In this document: positions 29,485 through 41,985 of the stretch, piece by piece | Position numbering within the stretch: position 1 is the stretch's first letter | Layout of the letters: every line of letters starts with the position of its first letter | NCBI GenBank assembly: GCA_034520745.1 | Contig: JAXHNF010000016.1 | Span: forward strand, 62,001 to 126,000 | Reading direction: 5' to 3' | Length of the DNA: 64,000 nt | From: Alkalibacterium sp034520745 | Lineage (GTDB): Bacteria > Bacillota > Bacilli > Lactobacillales > Carnobacteriaceae_A | Made by a program: the position numbers and the translations under genes | The notes under the pieces: model-generated | The model's input: only the letters and a program-made list of their open reading frames with translations | What the model was told of the DNA's origin: nothing | Databases searched by the model: none

Positions 29485-31467
29485 ATGAGCATAAATAACA
29501 AGTACGATGATAGTTCGATCCAAGTTCTGGAAGGTCTCGAGGCGGTCAGAAAACGCCCCGGGATGTATATCGGCTCGACCGATTCCAGAGGGCTTCACCA
29601 TCTGGTCTATGAAATCGTGGACAATGCCGTGGATGAAGTGCTGGCAGGATACGCGTCTAAAATAGATGTCGTTATCCATAAAGACAACAGTATCACTGTG
29701 AAAGATGACGGACGCGGTATGCCGACGGGGATACATAAATCCGGTGTCCCGACGATCCAGGTCATCTTTACGGTACTGCATGCCGGCGGAAAGTTCGGGC
29801 AGAGCGGCGGCTACAAGACGTCAGGCGGCCTGCACGGTGTGGGGGCCTCTGTCGTGAATGCGCTGTCGGAACACCTGACAGTCCAGGTCAACCGTGACGG
29901 CTTTGAATACACCCAGCATTTTTCTAAAGGCGGAAAGCCCAAGGGCAAACTGACCAAGAAAAAAGGACAGAAAAAACTGACCGGCACGACCGTGCACTTT
30001 AAGCCGGATCCCCAGATATTCTCTACGCTGGATTATTCCTTTTCGGTCCTAAGCGAGCGTCTCCGTGAGTCAGCCTTCCTGCTGAAAGACGTGACGATCA
30101 CGGTCAAAGACGAGCGCAAGGATGAAGAAGCGGAAGTCTTCCATTACGAAGAAGGCATCAAGGAATTCGTCAACTATATCAATGAAGAAAAAGATACCCT
30201 GACACCGATTGCCTTTTTCGAAGGGGAATACAAAGGGATCGAAGTCGAGTGCGCCTTTCAGTATAATGACGGCTACTCGGAAAACCTGCTGAGTTTCGTC
30301 AATAATGTCCGCACGAAAGACGGCGGGACGCATGAGATCGGAACGAAATCAGCGATCACAAAAACGTTCAATGAATATGCCAGACGCGTGAATCTGCTCA
30401 AGGAACGCGATAAAAATCTGGAAGGGACCGACGTCAGAGAAGGGATCGCAATCATCCTTTCTATACGTATCCCGGAAAATCTGCTCCAGTTCGAGGGTCA
30501 GACAAAAAGCAAGCTGGGGACGACGGAAGCGCGCGCGGCCTGTGACACGGTGATCTCGGAACAGTTCAACTTCTGGCTGGCCGAAAACGGTGAACTGAGC
30601 CAGCAGATCGTGCGTAAGGCGATCAAAGCACGTGAGGCCCGCGAGGCTGCGCGCAAGGCTAAAGATGAGTCACGCAACGGGAAAAAGCGCAAGCGCAAAG
30701 AAACCTTGCTGTCCGGCAAGCTGACGCCCGCTCAGAGCCGTAATGCCAAGAAAAACGAACTTTATCTTGTTGAGGGAGATTCTGCCGGCGGCTCGGCCAA
30801 GCAGGGACGCGACAGAAAATTCCAGGCGATCCTGCCGCTGCGCGGAAAAGTCATCAACACGGAAAAAGCAAATATGCAGGATATCCTTAAGAACGAAGAA
30901 ATCAGCACGATGATCTACACGATCGGCGCCGGTGTCGGACCGGAATTCGATATCAAAGACTGTAATTACGATAAAGTGGTCATCATGACCGATGCGGATA
31001 CCGACGGGGCGCATATCCAGGTCCTGCTGCTGACTTTCTTTTACCGTTATATGAAACCCCTGATCGAAGAAGGCAAAGTGTATCTGGCCCTGCCGCCACT
31101 TTACAAGGTATCCAAAGGTAAAGGGAAAAAAGAGGTCATAGAATATGCCTGGACAGATGAGGAACTGGAGAAACTGCTGAAAACCTTCGGCAAGGGCTAT
31201 ATCATCCAGCGCTACAAAGGTCTGGGTGAAATGAATGCCGACCAGCTTTGGGATACGACCATGAATCCTGATTCTCGGACGCTGATCCGTGTGACCATCG
31301 ACGACGTGGCTCAGGCTGAACGACGCGTATCTGTCCTCATGGGCAACAAAGTTGATCCGAGACGTAAATGGATCGAAGAAAACGTTGAATTCTCTCTTGA
31401 AGAAGAAGGCAGTATTTTAGAGACAAATGACGTGCTGGATGAAGTTGAAGAAACAGTAGAGTTGTGA
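29485..31467 (+). CDS. parE: DNA topoisomerase IV subunit B
   Basis: ParE is the ATPase subunit of topoisomerase IV, which separates replicated chromosomes. The intact 660-residue frame has the GHKL ATP site (LVYEIVDNAVDEVLAG, DDGRGMPTGIH, GGLHGVGASVVNALS), a transducer domain, and the TOPRIM domain LYLVEGDSAGGSAKQGRDR with PLRGKVINTEKA, then MTDADTDGAHI. The C-terminal QRYKGLGEMNADQLWDTTM is standard. The linkage to parC and the ParE-type wording of the motifs exclude GyrB. parC follows after 19 bases. Confidence 0.97.
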   Translation: MSINNKYDDSSIQVLEGLEAVRKRPGMYIGSTDSRGLHHLVYEIVDNAVDEVLAGYASKIDVVIHKDNSITVKDDGRGMPTGIHKSGVPTIQVIFTVLHAGGKFGQSGGYKTSGGLHGVGASVVNALSEHLTVQVNRDGFEYTQHFSKGGKPKGKLTKKKGQKKLTGTTVHFKPDPQIFSTLDYSFSVLSERLRESAFLLKDVTITVKDERKDEEAEVFHYEEGIKEFVNYINEEKDTLTPIAFFEGEYKGIEVECAFQYNDGYSENLLSFVNNVRTKDGGTHEIGTKSAITKTFNEYARRVNLLKERDKNLEGTDVREGIAIILSIRIPENLLQFEGQTKSKLGTTEARAACDTVISEQFNFWLAENGELSQQIVRKAIKAREAREAARKAKDESRNGKKRKRKETLLSGKLTPAQSRNAKKNELYLVEGDSAGGSAKQGRDRKFQAILPLRGKVINTEKANMQDILKNEEISTMIYTIGAGVGPEFDIKDCNYDKVVIMTDADTDGAHIQVLLLTFFYRYMKPLIEEGKVYLALPPLYKVSKGKGKKEVIEYAWTDEELEKLLKTFGKGYIIQRYKGLGEMNADQLWDTTMNPDSRTLIRVTIDDVAQAERRVSVLMGNKVDPRRKWIEENVEFSLEEEGSILETNDVLDEVEETVEL

Positions 31468-31486
31468 GAAAGGTTTGACTAACTAA

Positions 31487-33963
31487 ATGGCTAAAGAACG
31501 TGTAGAAGTACAAGAATTGACATTAGAAGAGGTCATGGGCGACCGCTTCGGCAGATATTCCAAATATATCATTCAGGAACGGGCCCTGCCGGATATCCGC
31601 GACGGTCTGAAACCTGTTCAGCGCCGCATTCTGTATGCGATGTATTCAGAAGGCAATACCCATGACAAAGGCTTCAGAAAATCGGCCAAGACGGGTCGGT
31701 AACGTCATCGGGAATTTCCACCCCCACGGTGACAGCAGTGTCTATGAAGCCATGGTCCGCATGAGTCAGGACTGGAAGATGAAGACGCCGCTGGTCACGA
31801 TGCACGGCAACAACGGGAGCATGGACGGGGATCCGCCCGCAGCGATGCGTTACACGGAAGCCCGTCTGTCGAAAATAGCGAACGAGCTGCTCAAGGACAT
31901 CGACAAGGAAACCGTCGAGTTCGTTTTGAACTTTGATGATACGACCAATGAACCCACTGTCCTGCCGGCACGTTTCCCGAATCTGCTCGTTAACGGCGCA
32001 ACCGGTATCTCGGCAGGTTATGCGACGGATATCCCACCACATAACCTTGAAGAAGTGATCGACGCCTGTATCTATCAGATCCAGCATCCGAATGCATCTG
32101 TCGAGAAACTGATGGACTTTGTCAAAGGGCCTGATTTCCCTACCGGCGGCATCATCCAGGGGGTCAAGGGCCTGCAGGAGGCGTACAAGACGGGCAAAGG
32201 CAAGATCGTCGTCCGTTCCAAGACGGAGATCGAGAAAGTCAGAGGCGGCAAGGAACAGATCGTCATCACTGAGGTCCCTTATGAAGTGAACAAAGCCACG
32301 CTCGTCCGCAAGATGGATGAGATCCGCATCAACAAGAAAATCGACGGGATCGCTGATGTCCGTGACGAGAGTGACCGCACGGGCCTGCGCATCGTCGTGG
32401 AACTGAAAAAAGATACCCCGACGCAGGGGATATTGACTTACTTATTCAAAAACACCGATCTGCAGGTGTCTTATAATCTGAATATGATCGCCATCAGTGA
32501 CCGGCGTCCGCAGCAGGTCGGTCTGAAAGAATTTCTGACGGCTTACATTTCTCACAAGAAAGACATTATCCGCAGACGGACAAAATATCTGCTGAATAAA
32601 GACCAGAAACGCGCACATATCGTCGAAGGTCTGATCAAGGCGATCTCCATTCTGGACGCCGTGATCAAAACGATCCGGGAATCAAACAACAAAGCGGATG
32701 CGAAAGACAATATCGTCAAAGCGTACGGCTTTTCTGTCATGCAGGCAGAAGCGATCGTCAGTCTGCAGCTTTACCGCTTGACGAATACGGACATCACGCA
32801 GCTTCAAAAAGAAGCCAGTGAACTGGAAGCACGCATCAGCGAGTACAATGAGATCCTTGATAACGAAAAGAAACTTGAATCAGTGATGAAAAAAGAACTG
32901 AAAGAAGTGAAGAAAGAAAACGGTCAGGCCAGACAGACTGTGATCGAAGAAAAAATCGAAGAACTGAAAATCGAAAAAGAAGTACTGGTTTCTGAAGAAG
33001 AGGTCGTCGTTTCAGTGACGAAAGAAGGCTATCTGAAACGCACGAGCCTGCGTTCTTACGGTGCTTCCAATGCGGAAGAGATCGGAATGAGAGACGGCGA
33101 CTATTCGGTGTTCACTGAAAAGATCTCGACTTTGGATCACGTGGTCCTCTTTACATCCAAAGGCAACGTGATCAATCGGCCGGTCCATGAGATCCCCGAT
33201 ATCAAATGGAAGGATCTGGGCGAGCATATCTCCCAGACGATCAGCCTGCAGCCTGATGAAAAAATCATCGCTGCTTATGGACTGAAAGAATTTTCAGAGG
33301 AGCAGAAATTTGTCTTTATCACGAGAAACGGCTATATCAAACAGACGCTGGTCTCCGAGTATGCGCCGAAACGGACGTACCGTTCACGTTCAGCGACTGC
33401 GGTCAAACTGAAATCAAAAACGGATGAACTGCTTTCGGTCACCATGATCGAAGATGACTCACGCTATGATGTCTTTTTGGTGACGCAGTTTGGATTTGCC
33501 CTGCGCTACCCGCTTTCTGAAGTTTCAACAGTGGGCGCCATTGCCAGCGGCGTGAAATCGATCAATTTGAAGAAAGAGGATCAGGTTGTGGGCGGCATCA
33601 TCTTTGATCCGTCTGAAGGCAACAAGAGTGTGCTGATGATCACGCACCGCGGGTCGATCAAACGGATGAACATCTCAGATTTCGACGTGATATCACGGGC
33701 GAAACGCGGATTATTAGTGCTTAGAGAATTGAAGAACAAGCCTCACCGCATGGCTCTTGTGATAGATGTCGAGCAGCTGGACGCTGAATGGAAAGTGGTT
33801 ACAGATAAAGGCAATGACTTTACCGTCAGAGCCAAGGACTATGCCTACAGCGACCGCTACAGCAACGGTTCGTTCATTCTGGATGAAGATTCAGACGGGA
33901 CACCGGTGGATGCTTATCAAAGAAAGTGTCGTCTTGATTGAGGAAGAACCAGAGAACAAGTAA
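31487..33963 (+). CDS. parC: DNA topoisomerase IV subunit A (two frameshifts)
   Basis: ParC is the DNA-cutting subunit of topoisomerase IV. A first break near 31690 (an extra G in the run after AAGAC) separates the start from the main body. The quinolone-determining region HPHGDSSVYEAM shows Ser and Glu, the usual susceptible residues. The catalytic Tyr lies in the ARLSKIA-preceding RYTE segment. The C-terminal beta-propeller domain runs to a second break near 33905, after which the frame ends at 33963. The joined length is about 825 residues. Confidence 0.95.
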
Positions 33964-33983
33964 ATGAACGAGTCGAATGAGCA

Positions 33984-34022
33984 GAGGAGGCCCATTTTTA
34001 GATAAATGGGCCTCCTTTTTTG
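33984..34022 (+). terminator. Terminator after parC
   Basis: AGGAGGCCCATTT and AAATGGGCCTCCT form a perfect 13-bp stem with a short loop, followed by seven T. Confidence 0.92.
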
Positions 34023-34090
34023 TCGTGCTGAAAGTGGTGAAACGTGCTGTTTTATAATGAAGAGATCGGGTAAGAGTGAGCAAATATTTT

Positions 34091-34458
34091 TATGAGCCGT
34101 TCGCGATGAGTGAGCGAAGCCGAATGTCGTATATAGTGGATATATGCGCCATTCGTGAAGGAGCAAAGAGGTCGATACGTCGCATAAAGATGATATATGC
34201 GCCTTTCGTGAAGGATCAGAGAAGCTGAACGTCGTATAAAGTGGATATATGCGCCTTTCGTGAAGGAGCAAAGAGGTTGAACGTCGAATAAAGATGGATA
34301 TATGCGCCGTTCGTGAAGGAGCAAAGAGGTTGAACGTCGAATAAAGTGGATATATGCGCCATTCATGAAGGAGCAAAGAGGTTGAACGTCGAATAAAGGT
34401 TATATATACCCCTTTCGGTGAAGGAGCAAAGAGGTTGGACGTCGAATAAACCCAGGTA
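34091..34458. repeat. Seven tandem 52/53-bp repeats (array B)
   Basis: Units starting TATGCGCC begin at 34091, 34143, 34196, 34248, 34301, 34353 and 34405 and end at 34458. The unit is well conserved (core GAAGGAGCAAAGAGGTTGAA), and each unit holds GCC(G/A/T)TTC and GAACGTC about 26 bases apart, an imperfect dyad. The mean spacing of the first six steps is 52.3 bases. No frame stays open through identical codons because the period is not a multiple of three; the 231-residue leftward frame that crosses the array reads an alternating LLLHERRIYPLYTTF-like peptide and I do not accept it as a gene. The rest of the 34023-34656 gap holds only the hairpin at 34476. Confidence 0.9.
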
Positions 34459-34475
34459 TATGCGACGTTCGCGTA

Positions 34476-34531
34476 CGCCGATGCGTGCCCTTCGCGTGAG
34501 TTCGAGTAGTCCGAAGGGAACGCAATCGGCG
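34476..34531. repeat. Large hairpin at the end of array B
   Basis: The left arm at 34476-34494 (CGCCGATGCGTGCCCTTCG) pairs with 34512-34531 with one bulge and one mismatch, leaving a 17-base loop. No T-run follows, so it is not an ordinary terminator. The local GC content is higher than in the array beside it. Confidence 0.75.
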
Positions 34532-34656
34532 CAAGCGTGCCGACAAGCTCTGAACGGAACGCCAGCGTAAAAATGTCTCCCTGCACGGGTAATGATCAAG
34601 TGAAAAAGGAAAGCAGAGCAGCTGAGCTGCTCTGCTTCATTATTGACTTGATTGAT

Positions 34657-35659
34657 CTAAGATTCGGCCAGTGTTTTCAGTTTTTTGAGATCATCGTCAT
34701 CTCCGAGAGCGATCAGTGTCTGACCCGGCACGAGTAAGTGATCTTTGGTTGGATTAAAGATGATCTTGTTATCATCTTTTTCCTTGATGGCAATGATGAT
34801 CAGATCGGTCTGTTCAGGAATGTTGGCTTCCATCAATGTCTTGTTGCTCAAACGGGAAGCCGGTTGGATCACGGCTTCATTCAAGTTCAGATCGATTTTT
34901 CCTGAGTGGGTGATCGTGTCCAAAAAGGCGATGACGGATGGCTTGAGCAGCATCGAGGCCATGCGGTGACCGCCGATCTCATTCGGAGAAACCGTTTTGT
35001 CCGCACCTGCACGAATCAGTTTCTCGTGTGAGTTATGCGTGATGGCCCTGGCAACGATAAGTAGATCAGGATTGATTTGTCGGGCGGTAAGTACGGTGTA
35101 CAGATTATTCGCATCACTGTTCAGAGCGGCAATGAGTCCTTTTGCCCGGTGTATGCCTGCCTTTTCCAGATCCGCATCCTGTGTGGCGTCACCCTGGAAG
35201 GCAATGACGTTTTCATAATCTTTGATGGCTTCCAGTTTCTCGTCCTCGAATTCAATGACGACAAAATCGACATGTTCCTTTTCCAGTGACTGAATGATGT
35301 GCTGACCCGTTTCACCGGCTCCGCAGACAATGATGTGGTCGTTTAGTTCGCTGAGCTGATCTTTCATTTTCTGTTCCCTCCATGCTTCTCGTAATGTACC
35401 TCCGAAGAAAAAACCGATCAATTGTGAACCGACATACCCGATGATCCCTAAACTAAGAAAATAAGAACGATAGTGAAGAGCTGGGCAGGGACGGTCATTG
35501 GGGCTACTTCCTGAAAGCCTACCGTAGAAATCGTAATGACAGTCATATAGAAGGCATCCATCAGACTGATGTCGAGAAGGAAGTAATACCCGACGATCCC
35601 TGTGATGATTATCGTGATAAGTAAGTAGGATATTATAAGATCCGTTTGTGCTGCTGCAT
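34657..35659 (-). CDS. Potassium channel with RCK (TrkA-N) domains (two frameshifts)
   Basis: This is a two-helix potassium channel fused to a cytoplasmic regulatory domain. The start at 35659 (MQQHKRI) follows AGGAG. In the repaired frame the pore shows the selectivity filter TVGF in TISTVGFQEVAP. Breaks lie near 35635 and 35465. The RCK domain has IIVCGAGETGQHII with the GxGxxG dinucleotide fold, EFEDEKLEAI, and GDATQDADLEKAGI, and a TrkA-C domain begins near NLNEAVIQPAS. The joined product is about 334 residues, like MthK or YugO-type channels. Its downstream side holds repeat array B. Confidence 0.9.
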
Positions 35660-35803
35660 GTTATCAACTCCTAAGTTTTTGAAGAGTGCCTTAGGTCTCC
35701 GTATTCATTTTATCATTTTACGCAGGAAAGATATAGTGAACATGACTTTGATTTTAACAGTGGTCCGTCATAAGAGGGAGGAGAGGAGAAAATTTTCAGC
35801 ATA

Positions 35804-35837
35804 TAAAAAAGGCCGGGAGTCTGATCCCGGCCTTTTC
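35804..35837 (-). terminator. Terminator after adhE
   Basis: Read on the minus strand, AAAAGGCCGGGA and TCCCGGCCTTTT form the stem, followed by a T-run (an A-run on the plus strand at 35805-35810). Confidence 0.88.
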
Positions 35838-35855
35838 CAATTACCTGTTATTCAA

Positions 35856-38456
35856 TTACCCTTTGTAAGCAGCTCTGTATACTTCAGCAAGCTCTTTGAC
35901 TAAAGGCATTTTCGGATTGGCGATCGTGCACTGATCTTCGAATGCGCGGTCAGCCATTGCGTCAACAACGTTTTCAAATTCTTTTTTGTTTACGCCGTTT
36001 TCTTTGATGCTCATTGGGATGTTGAGTTCTTTAGCCAGGTCGTAGATAGCTTTGATCAGGCTTTCTACGCCTTCTTCGGTTGTCTTGGCAGGCAAGTCCA
36101 GTGCTTTGGCGATTTCTGCATAGCGTTCGTCCGCAATGAAGTGTTCGTACTTAGGAAACGCAACGAATTTAGTTGGTTTCTTGGCATTGTAGCGGATGAC
36201 ATGCGGCATCAGGATAGCGTTTGAACGTCCGTGAGCGATATGGAACTGCGCACCCAGTTTGTGTGCCAAGCTGTGGTTGATCCCCAGGAAGGCATTGGCG
36301 AAAGCCATACCGGCAATGGTCGATGCGTTATGCATTTTTTCTCGGGCCGTTTCATCCGCACCATTTTTATATGCTGTCGGCAGATATTTGAATACCAGCT
36401 GGATCGCTTTGATGGCCAGGCCGTCAGTGTAGTCATTCGCCATATTGGAAACATACGCTTCGATCGCATGAGTCAATACGTCCATACCTGTATCAGCAGT
36501 AACAACGGGCGGCACTGTCATGACAAACTGCGGATCGATGATAGCGACATCCGGAGTCAGCTCGTAATCAGCCAATGGATATTTGGTCGATGTTTCATTG
36601 TCAGTGATAACTGAGAATGAGGTGACTTCAGAACCCGTTCCTGATGTTGTCGGGATGGCAACGAATTGAGCTTTGCCGCCCAGTTTAGGGAACTTGTACA
36701 CACGTTTTCTGATATCCATGAATTTCTGCTTGATGCCGTTGAAGTCCGTTTCAGGCTGTCTCATAGAATAACCACATACCTTTAGCCGCATCCATTGGTG
36801 ATCCGCCACCCAAGGCGATAATGACATCCGGTTCGAAAGCAGCCATGGCTTCGGCACCCTTCATAACTGTTTCTTTAGAAGGATCCGGTTCAACGTCAGA
36901 GAAGATTTCACAGTGAACATAATCCGGACGGTTTCTTCAGGTGATAGAGGACACGGTCGACATAGCCGAGTTCCACCATCATTGGGTCAGTGACGATAAA
37001 GGCTTTCTTGATATCCGGCATTTTAGCAAGATATTGAACAGAGTTGCGTTCGAAATAGACTTTTGGTGGAATCTTGAACCACTGCATATTGTTTGCACGT
37101 TTGGCACGTTTCTTGACATTGATCAGGTGCATGGTGCTGACGTTTGTTGACACTGAATTCCCTCCATAAGAGCCACATCCAAGAGTAAGGGAAGGGATGT
37201 AGGCATTGTAGATATCTCCGATGGCGCCTTGGCTTGACGGTGCATTGACGATCAGTCGGCCGGCTTTCATGCGGCGGTCAAATTCTTCGATGACCTCATC
37301 ACTGTGAGAGTGGATAACAGCCGAGTGGCCTAAACCGCCGTAAGCCAGCATTTCTGTCGCACGCTTGACGCCTTCTTCAGTGTTGTTCACTTTGTAAGAA
37401 GCAAGCACTGGGCTCAGTTTTTCTCTTGAAAGAGGGTACTTTTTGCCTACGCCGGCATACTCTGCGATAAGGATCTTAGTATCCTGAGCCACTTTGACGC
37501 CAGCCATGTCGGCGATCTGATAAGCTGAACGTCCGACGATTTCAGAATTCAACTGGCCTTCCTCTGAGACCATCAGTTTTTCAACTTTCAGTCTTTCTTC
37601 ATCGTTCAGGTAGTGACAGCCGTTAGCTATCATTTCTTTTTTGATATCGTCGTAGATTTCTTTATCTACAATGACAGCTTGTTCAGAAGCACAGATCATG
37701 CCGTTATCAAATGTTTTCGACAGGATAAGGTCATTTGCGGCACGTTTGACGTTTGCTGTTTTTTCGATATAGCAGGGAACGTTACCGGCACCAACACCCA
37801 AAGCTGGTTTACCTGAGCTGTATGCGGATTTGACCATTCCCGGGCCGCCTGTGGCTAAAATCGTTGCGACACCGTCGTGTTTCATCAATGCCTGAGTAGC
37901 TTCAAGTGAAGGCTTTTCGATCCACTGGAATACAGTTTTCAGGTGCACCGGCTTTGACAGCTGCTTCATATAAGACTCGGGCTGCTTCAGAACTTGATTT
38001 CTGAGCAGAAGGGTGGAAAGCAAAGATAATAGGATTTCCTGTTTTAATAGCAATCATTGACTTGAATATTGTTGTGGAAGTCGGGTTGGTCACTGGCGTT
38101 ACACCGGCAACGACGCCGATTGGTTCAGCGATCTCAACCGTTCCTTCATGCACATTTTCATTGATGACACCGATTGTTTTATCAGATTTGATGCTGTGAT
38201 AGATATACTCGGAAGCAAAGAGGTTTTTAACAATTTTGTCTTCATATACTCCGCGGCCGGTTTCTTCGACAGCCAGCTTGGCTAGTTTCATGTGATTGTC
38301 CAGACCGGCCAGTGCCATTTCCTTAACAATGGAATCTACTTGTTCCTGGTTGAGTTCTCTCATACCATCCAGAGCTTTCTGAGCTTTCGTGACCAACTGA
38401 TCGATAGCCTCGTTCACATTTGTTTCCTGTTTGTTTTTGTCTAAAACTTTGACCAT
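35856..38456 (-). CDS. adhE: Bifunctional acetaldehyde-CoA / alcohol dehydrogenase (three or more frameshifts)
   Basis: AdhE reduces acetyl-CoA to acetaldehyde and then to ethanol, regenerating NAD+ during fermentation. It forms filaments (spirosomes) in the cytoplasm. The start at 38456 (MVKVLDKNK) has AGGAGG eight bases away. The aldehyde dehydrogenase half shows VTPVTNPTSTTIFKS and the catalytic Cys in DNGMICASEQAVIV. The iron-dependent alcohol dehydrogenase half shows ATTSGTGSEVTSFSV, HAIEAYVS and the metal-binding HSLAHKLGAQFHIAHG. Breaks lie near 37925, 36890 and 36770. The joined length is about 866 residues. It is divergent from pflB. Confidence 0.95.
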
Positions 38457-38641
38457 AATCATTTCCTCCTAATGTTAGTGAAATATTGAGCAATACATCC
38501 TAAAAATAATAGTCTTTTCCATATTCGAATAAAGGCCCTGGAAAAAACTGTTGACTGTGTAACCAATGCAATAGTATTTAATTGCTTTGATTTACTACAA
38601 CACAAGAGTACCATAGTGAATTCGCTTACAGGTATAACAGA

Positions 38642-38754
38642 TTGTGACAGTATTGTGACAAAATGAGCATTAACTCGAAAACGTTGATATACCGGTAAGT
38701 TGTCACATAATGTTCACTGATTCACTTGTATAAAGTGAGTGAATGTGATAAGAT
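38642..38754 (+). promoter_or_regulatory. Regulatory region between adhE and pflB
   Basis: TTGTGACA occurs at 38642-38649 and 38653-38660 as a direct repeat 11 bases apart, and its inverse TTGTCACA occurs at 38700-38707. An inverted pair ATTCACT/AGTGAAT flanks a candidate pflB promoter with TTGTAT at 38726-38731 and TAAGAT at 38749-38754, spacing 17. Repeated identical sites suggest binding of a redox or energy regulator, but they do not form the classic Rex palindrome. Confidence 0.5.
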
Positions 38755-38795
38755 GAACTTGTTGAAAATGATATACACACAAAGGAGAATTGATT

Positions 38796-41058
<2,263 letters not shown>

Positions 41059-41096
41059 GATAACACAGTTTAACTACTTAGTAGGGGGATATAATA

Positions 41097-41849
41097 ATGA
41101 CAGAAACACCAATAGGATATGTACACTCAACAGAAAGCTTCGGTTCTTTAGATGGACCGGGGATCCGCTTCGTGGTCTTCATGCAGGGATGTCGTATGCG
41201 CTGTGAGTTCTGTCATAACCCTGACACTTGGAATATGGGCGGCGGCACACCTTTTACGCCTCAGGAACTTCTTGATAAAGCACTGAAGTACAAGAATTAC
41301 TGGGGAGAAGAAGGGGGGATCACCGTCAGTGGCGGTGAACCGCTTATCCATATCGACTTTCTGATCGAGTTTTTCAAACTGGCCAAAGCAGAAGGAGTCA
41401 ATGTTTCGCTGGACACCTGCGGACAGCCGTTCACTCATGACGAACCGTTCTTCAGCCGATTTGAAGAATTGATGAAATACACGGACCTTGTACTCATGGA
41501 TATCAAGCATATCGATAACGAGATCCACAAAAAATACACCATGCATTCAAATACCGCTATCTTGGATATGGCCAATTATTTATCTGAAATCGGCATTCCC
41601 ATGTGGCTGAGACACGTGCTGGTTCCTGAGCGTTCCGATTACGATGAACATCTGGAACGCTTGAGTGCTTTCATTGAACAGCTGGACAGTGTCATAAAAG
41701 TGGAAGTCCTGCCGTATCACCGACTAGGCGTCTACAAGTATGAAGAACTTGGCATTCCCTATAAACTGAAGGACGTCGATCCACCGACTGCCGAACGTGT
41801 GGAAAATGCCAATCGTATTCTCAAGACACATAAATATCAGACGCAGTAA
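41097..41849 (+). CDS. pflA: Pyruvate formate-lyase-activating enzyme
   Basis: This radical SAM enzyme installs the glycyl radical on PflB. The intact 250-residue protein holds the 4Fe-4S motif CRMRCEFC (C32, C36, C39), the GGE motif as VSGGEPLIH, and DTCGQPF, all standard for PflA. It lies 38 bases after pflB, and a terminator follows it. Confidence 0.96.
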   Translation: MTETPIGYVHSTESFGSLDGPGIRFVVFMQGCRMRCEFCHNPDTWNMGGGTPFTPQELLDKALKYKNYWGEEGGITVSGGEPLIHIDFLIEFFKLAKAEGVNVSLDTCGQPFTHDEPFFSRFEELMKYTDLVLMDIKHIDNEIHKKYTMHSNTAILDMANYLSEIGIPMWLRHVLVPERSDYDEHLERLSAFIEQLDSVIKVEVLPYHRLGVYKYEELGIPYKLKDVDPPTAERVENANRILKTHKYQTQ

Positions 41850-41851
41850 TT

Positions 41852-41915
41852 AAAAAGCTATGCAGGCTATTGAATCAGTGATTCGTTCACATGATCAAAG
41901 GCTGCATAGTTTTTT
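41852..41915 (+). terminator. Terminator after pflA
   Basis: AAAAAGCTATGCAG pairs with CTGCATAGTTTTTT across a 35-base loop that could fold further. The T-run follows the stem. Confidence 0.7.
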
Positions 41916-41922
41916 CATTTCA

Positions 41923-41951
41923 TTGAAATTTCAGCGAAATTACTATATTCT
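41923..41951 (+). promoter_or_regulatory. Promoter of ppaC
   Basis: TTGAAA at 41923-41928 and TATTCT at 41946-41951, spacing 17, lie 35 bases upstream of the ppaC ATG. Confidence 0.45.
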
Positions 41952-41985
41952 AAAAGAAGAGAATGAATTACAAAGGAGAATATAA

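Noticed and set aside
3528..34458. Possible CRISPR arrays at the two repeat loci
   Set aside because: The repeated units are contiguous with no unique spacers, and there are no cas genes.
33891..34586. A 231-codon leftward frame across repeat array B
   Set aside because: It reads a periodic peptide imposed by the DNA repeat; the 52/53-base period does not keep a constant frame, there is no ribosome site and it runs into the parC terminator.
38642..38660. Classic Rex operator
   Set aside because: The TTGTGA half-sites are in direct, not inverted, orientation, so the standard TTGTGA-N6-TCACAA palindrome is absent.
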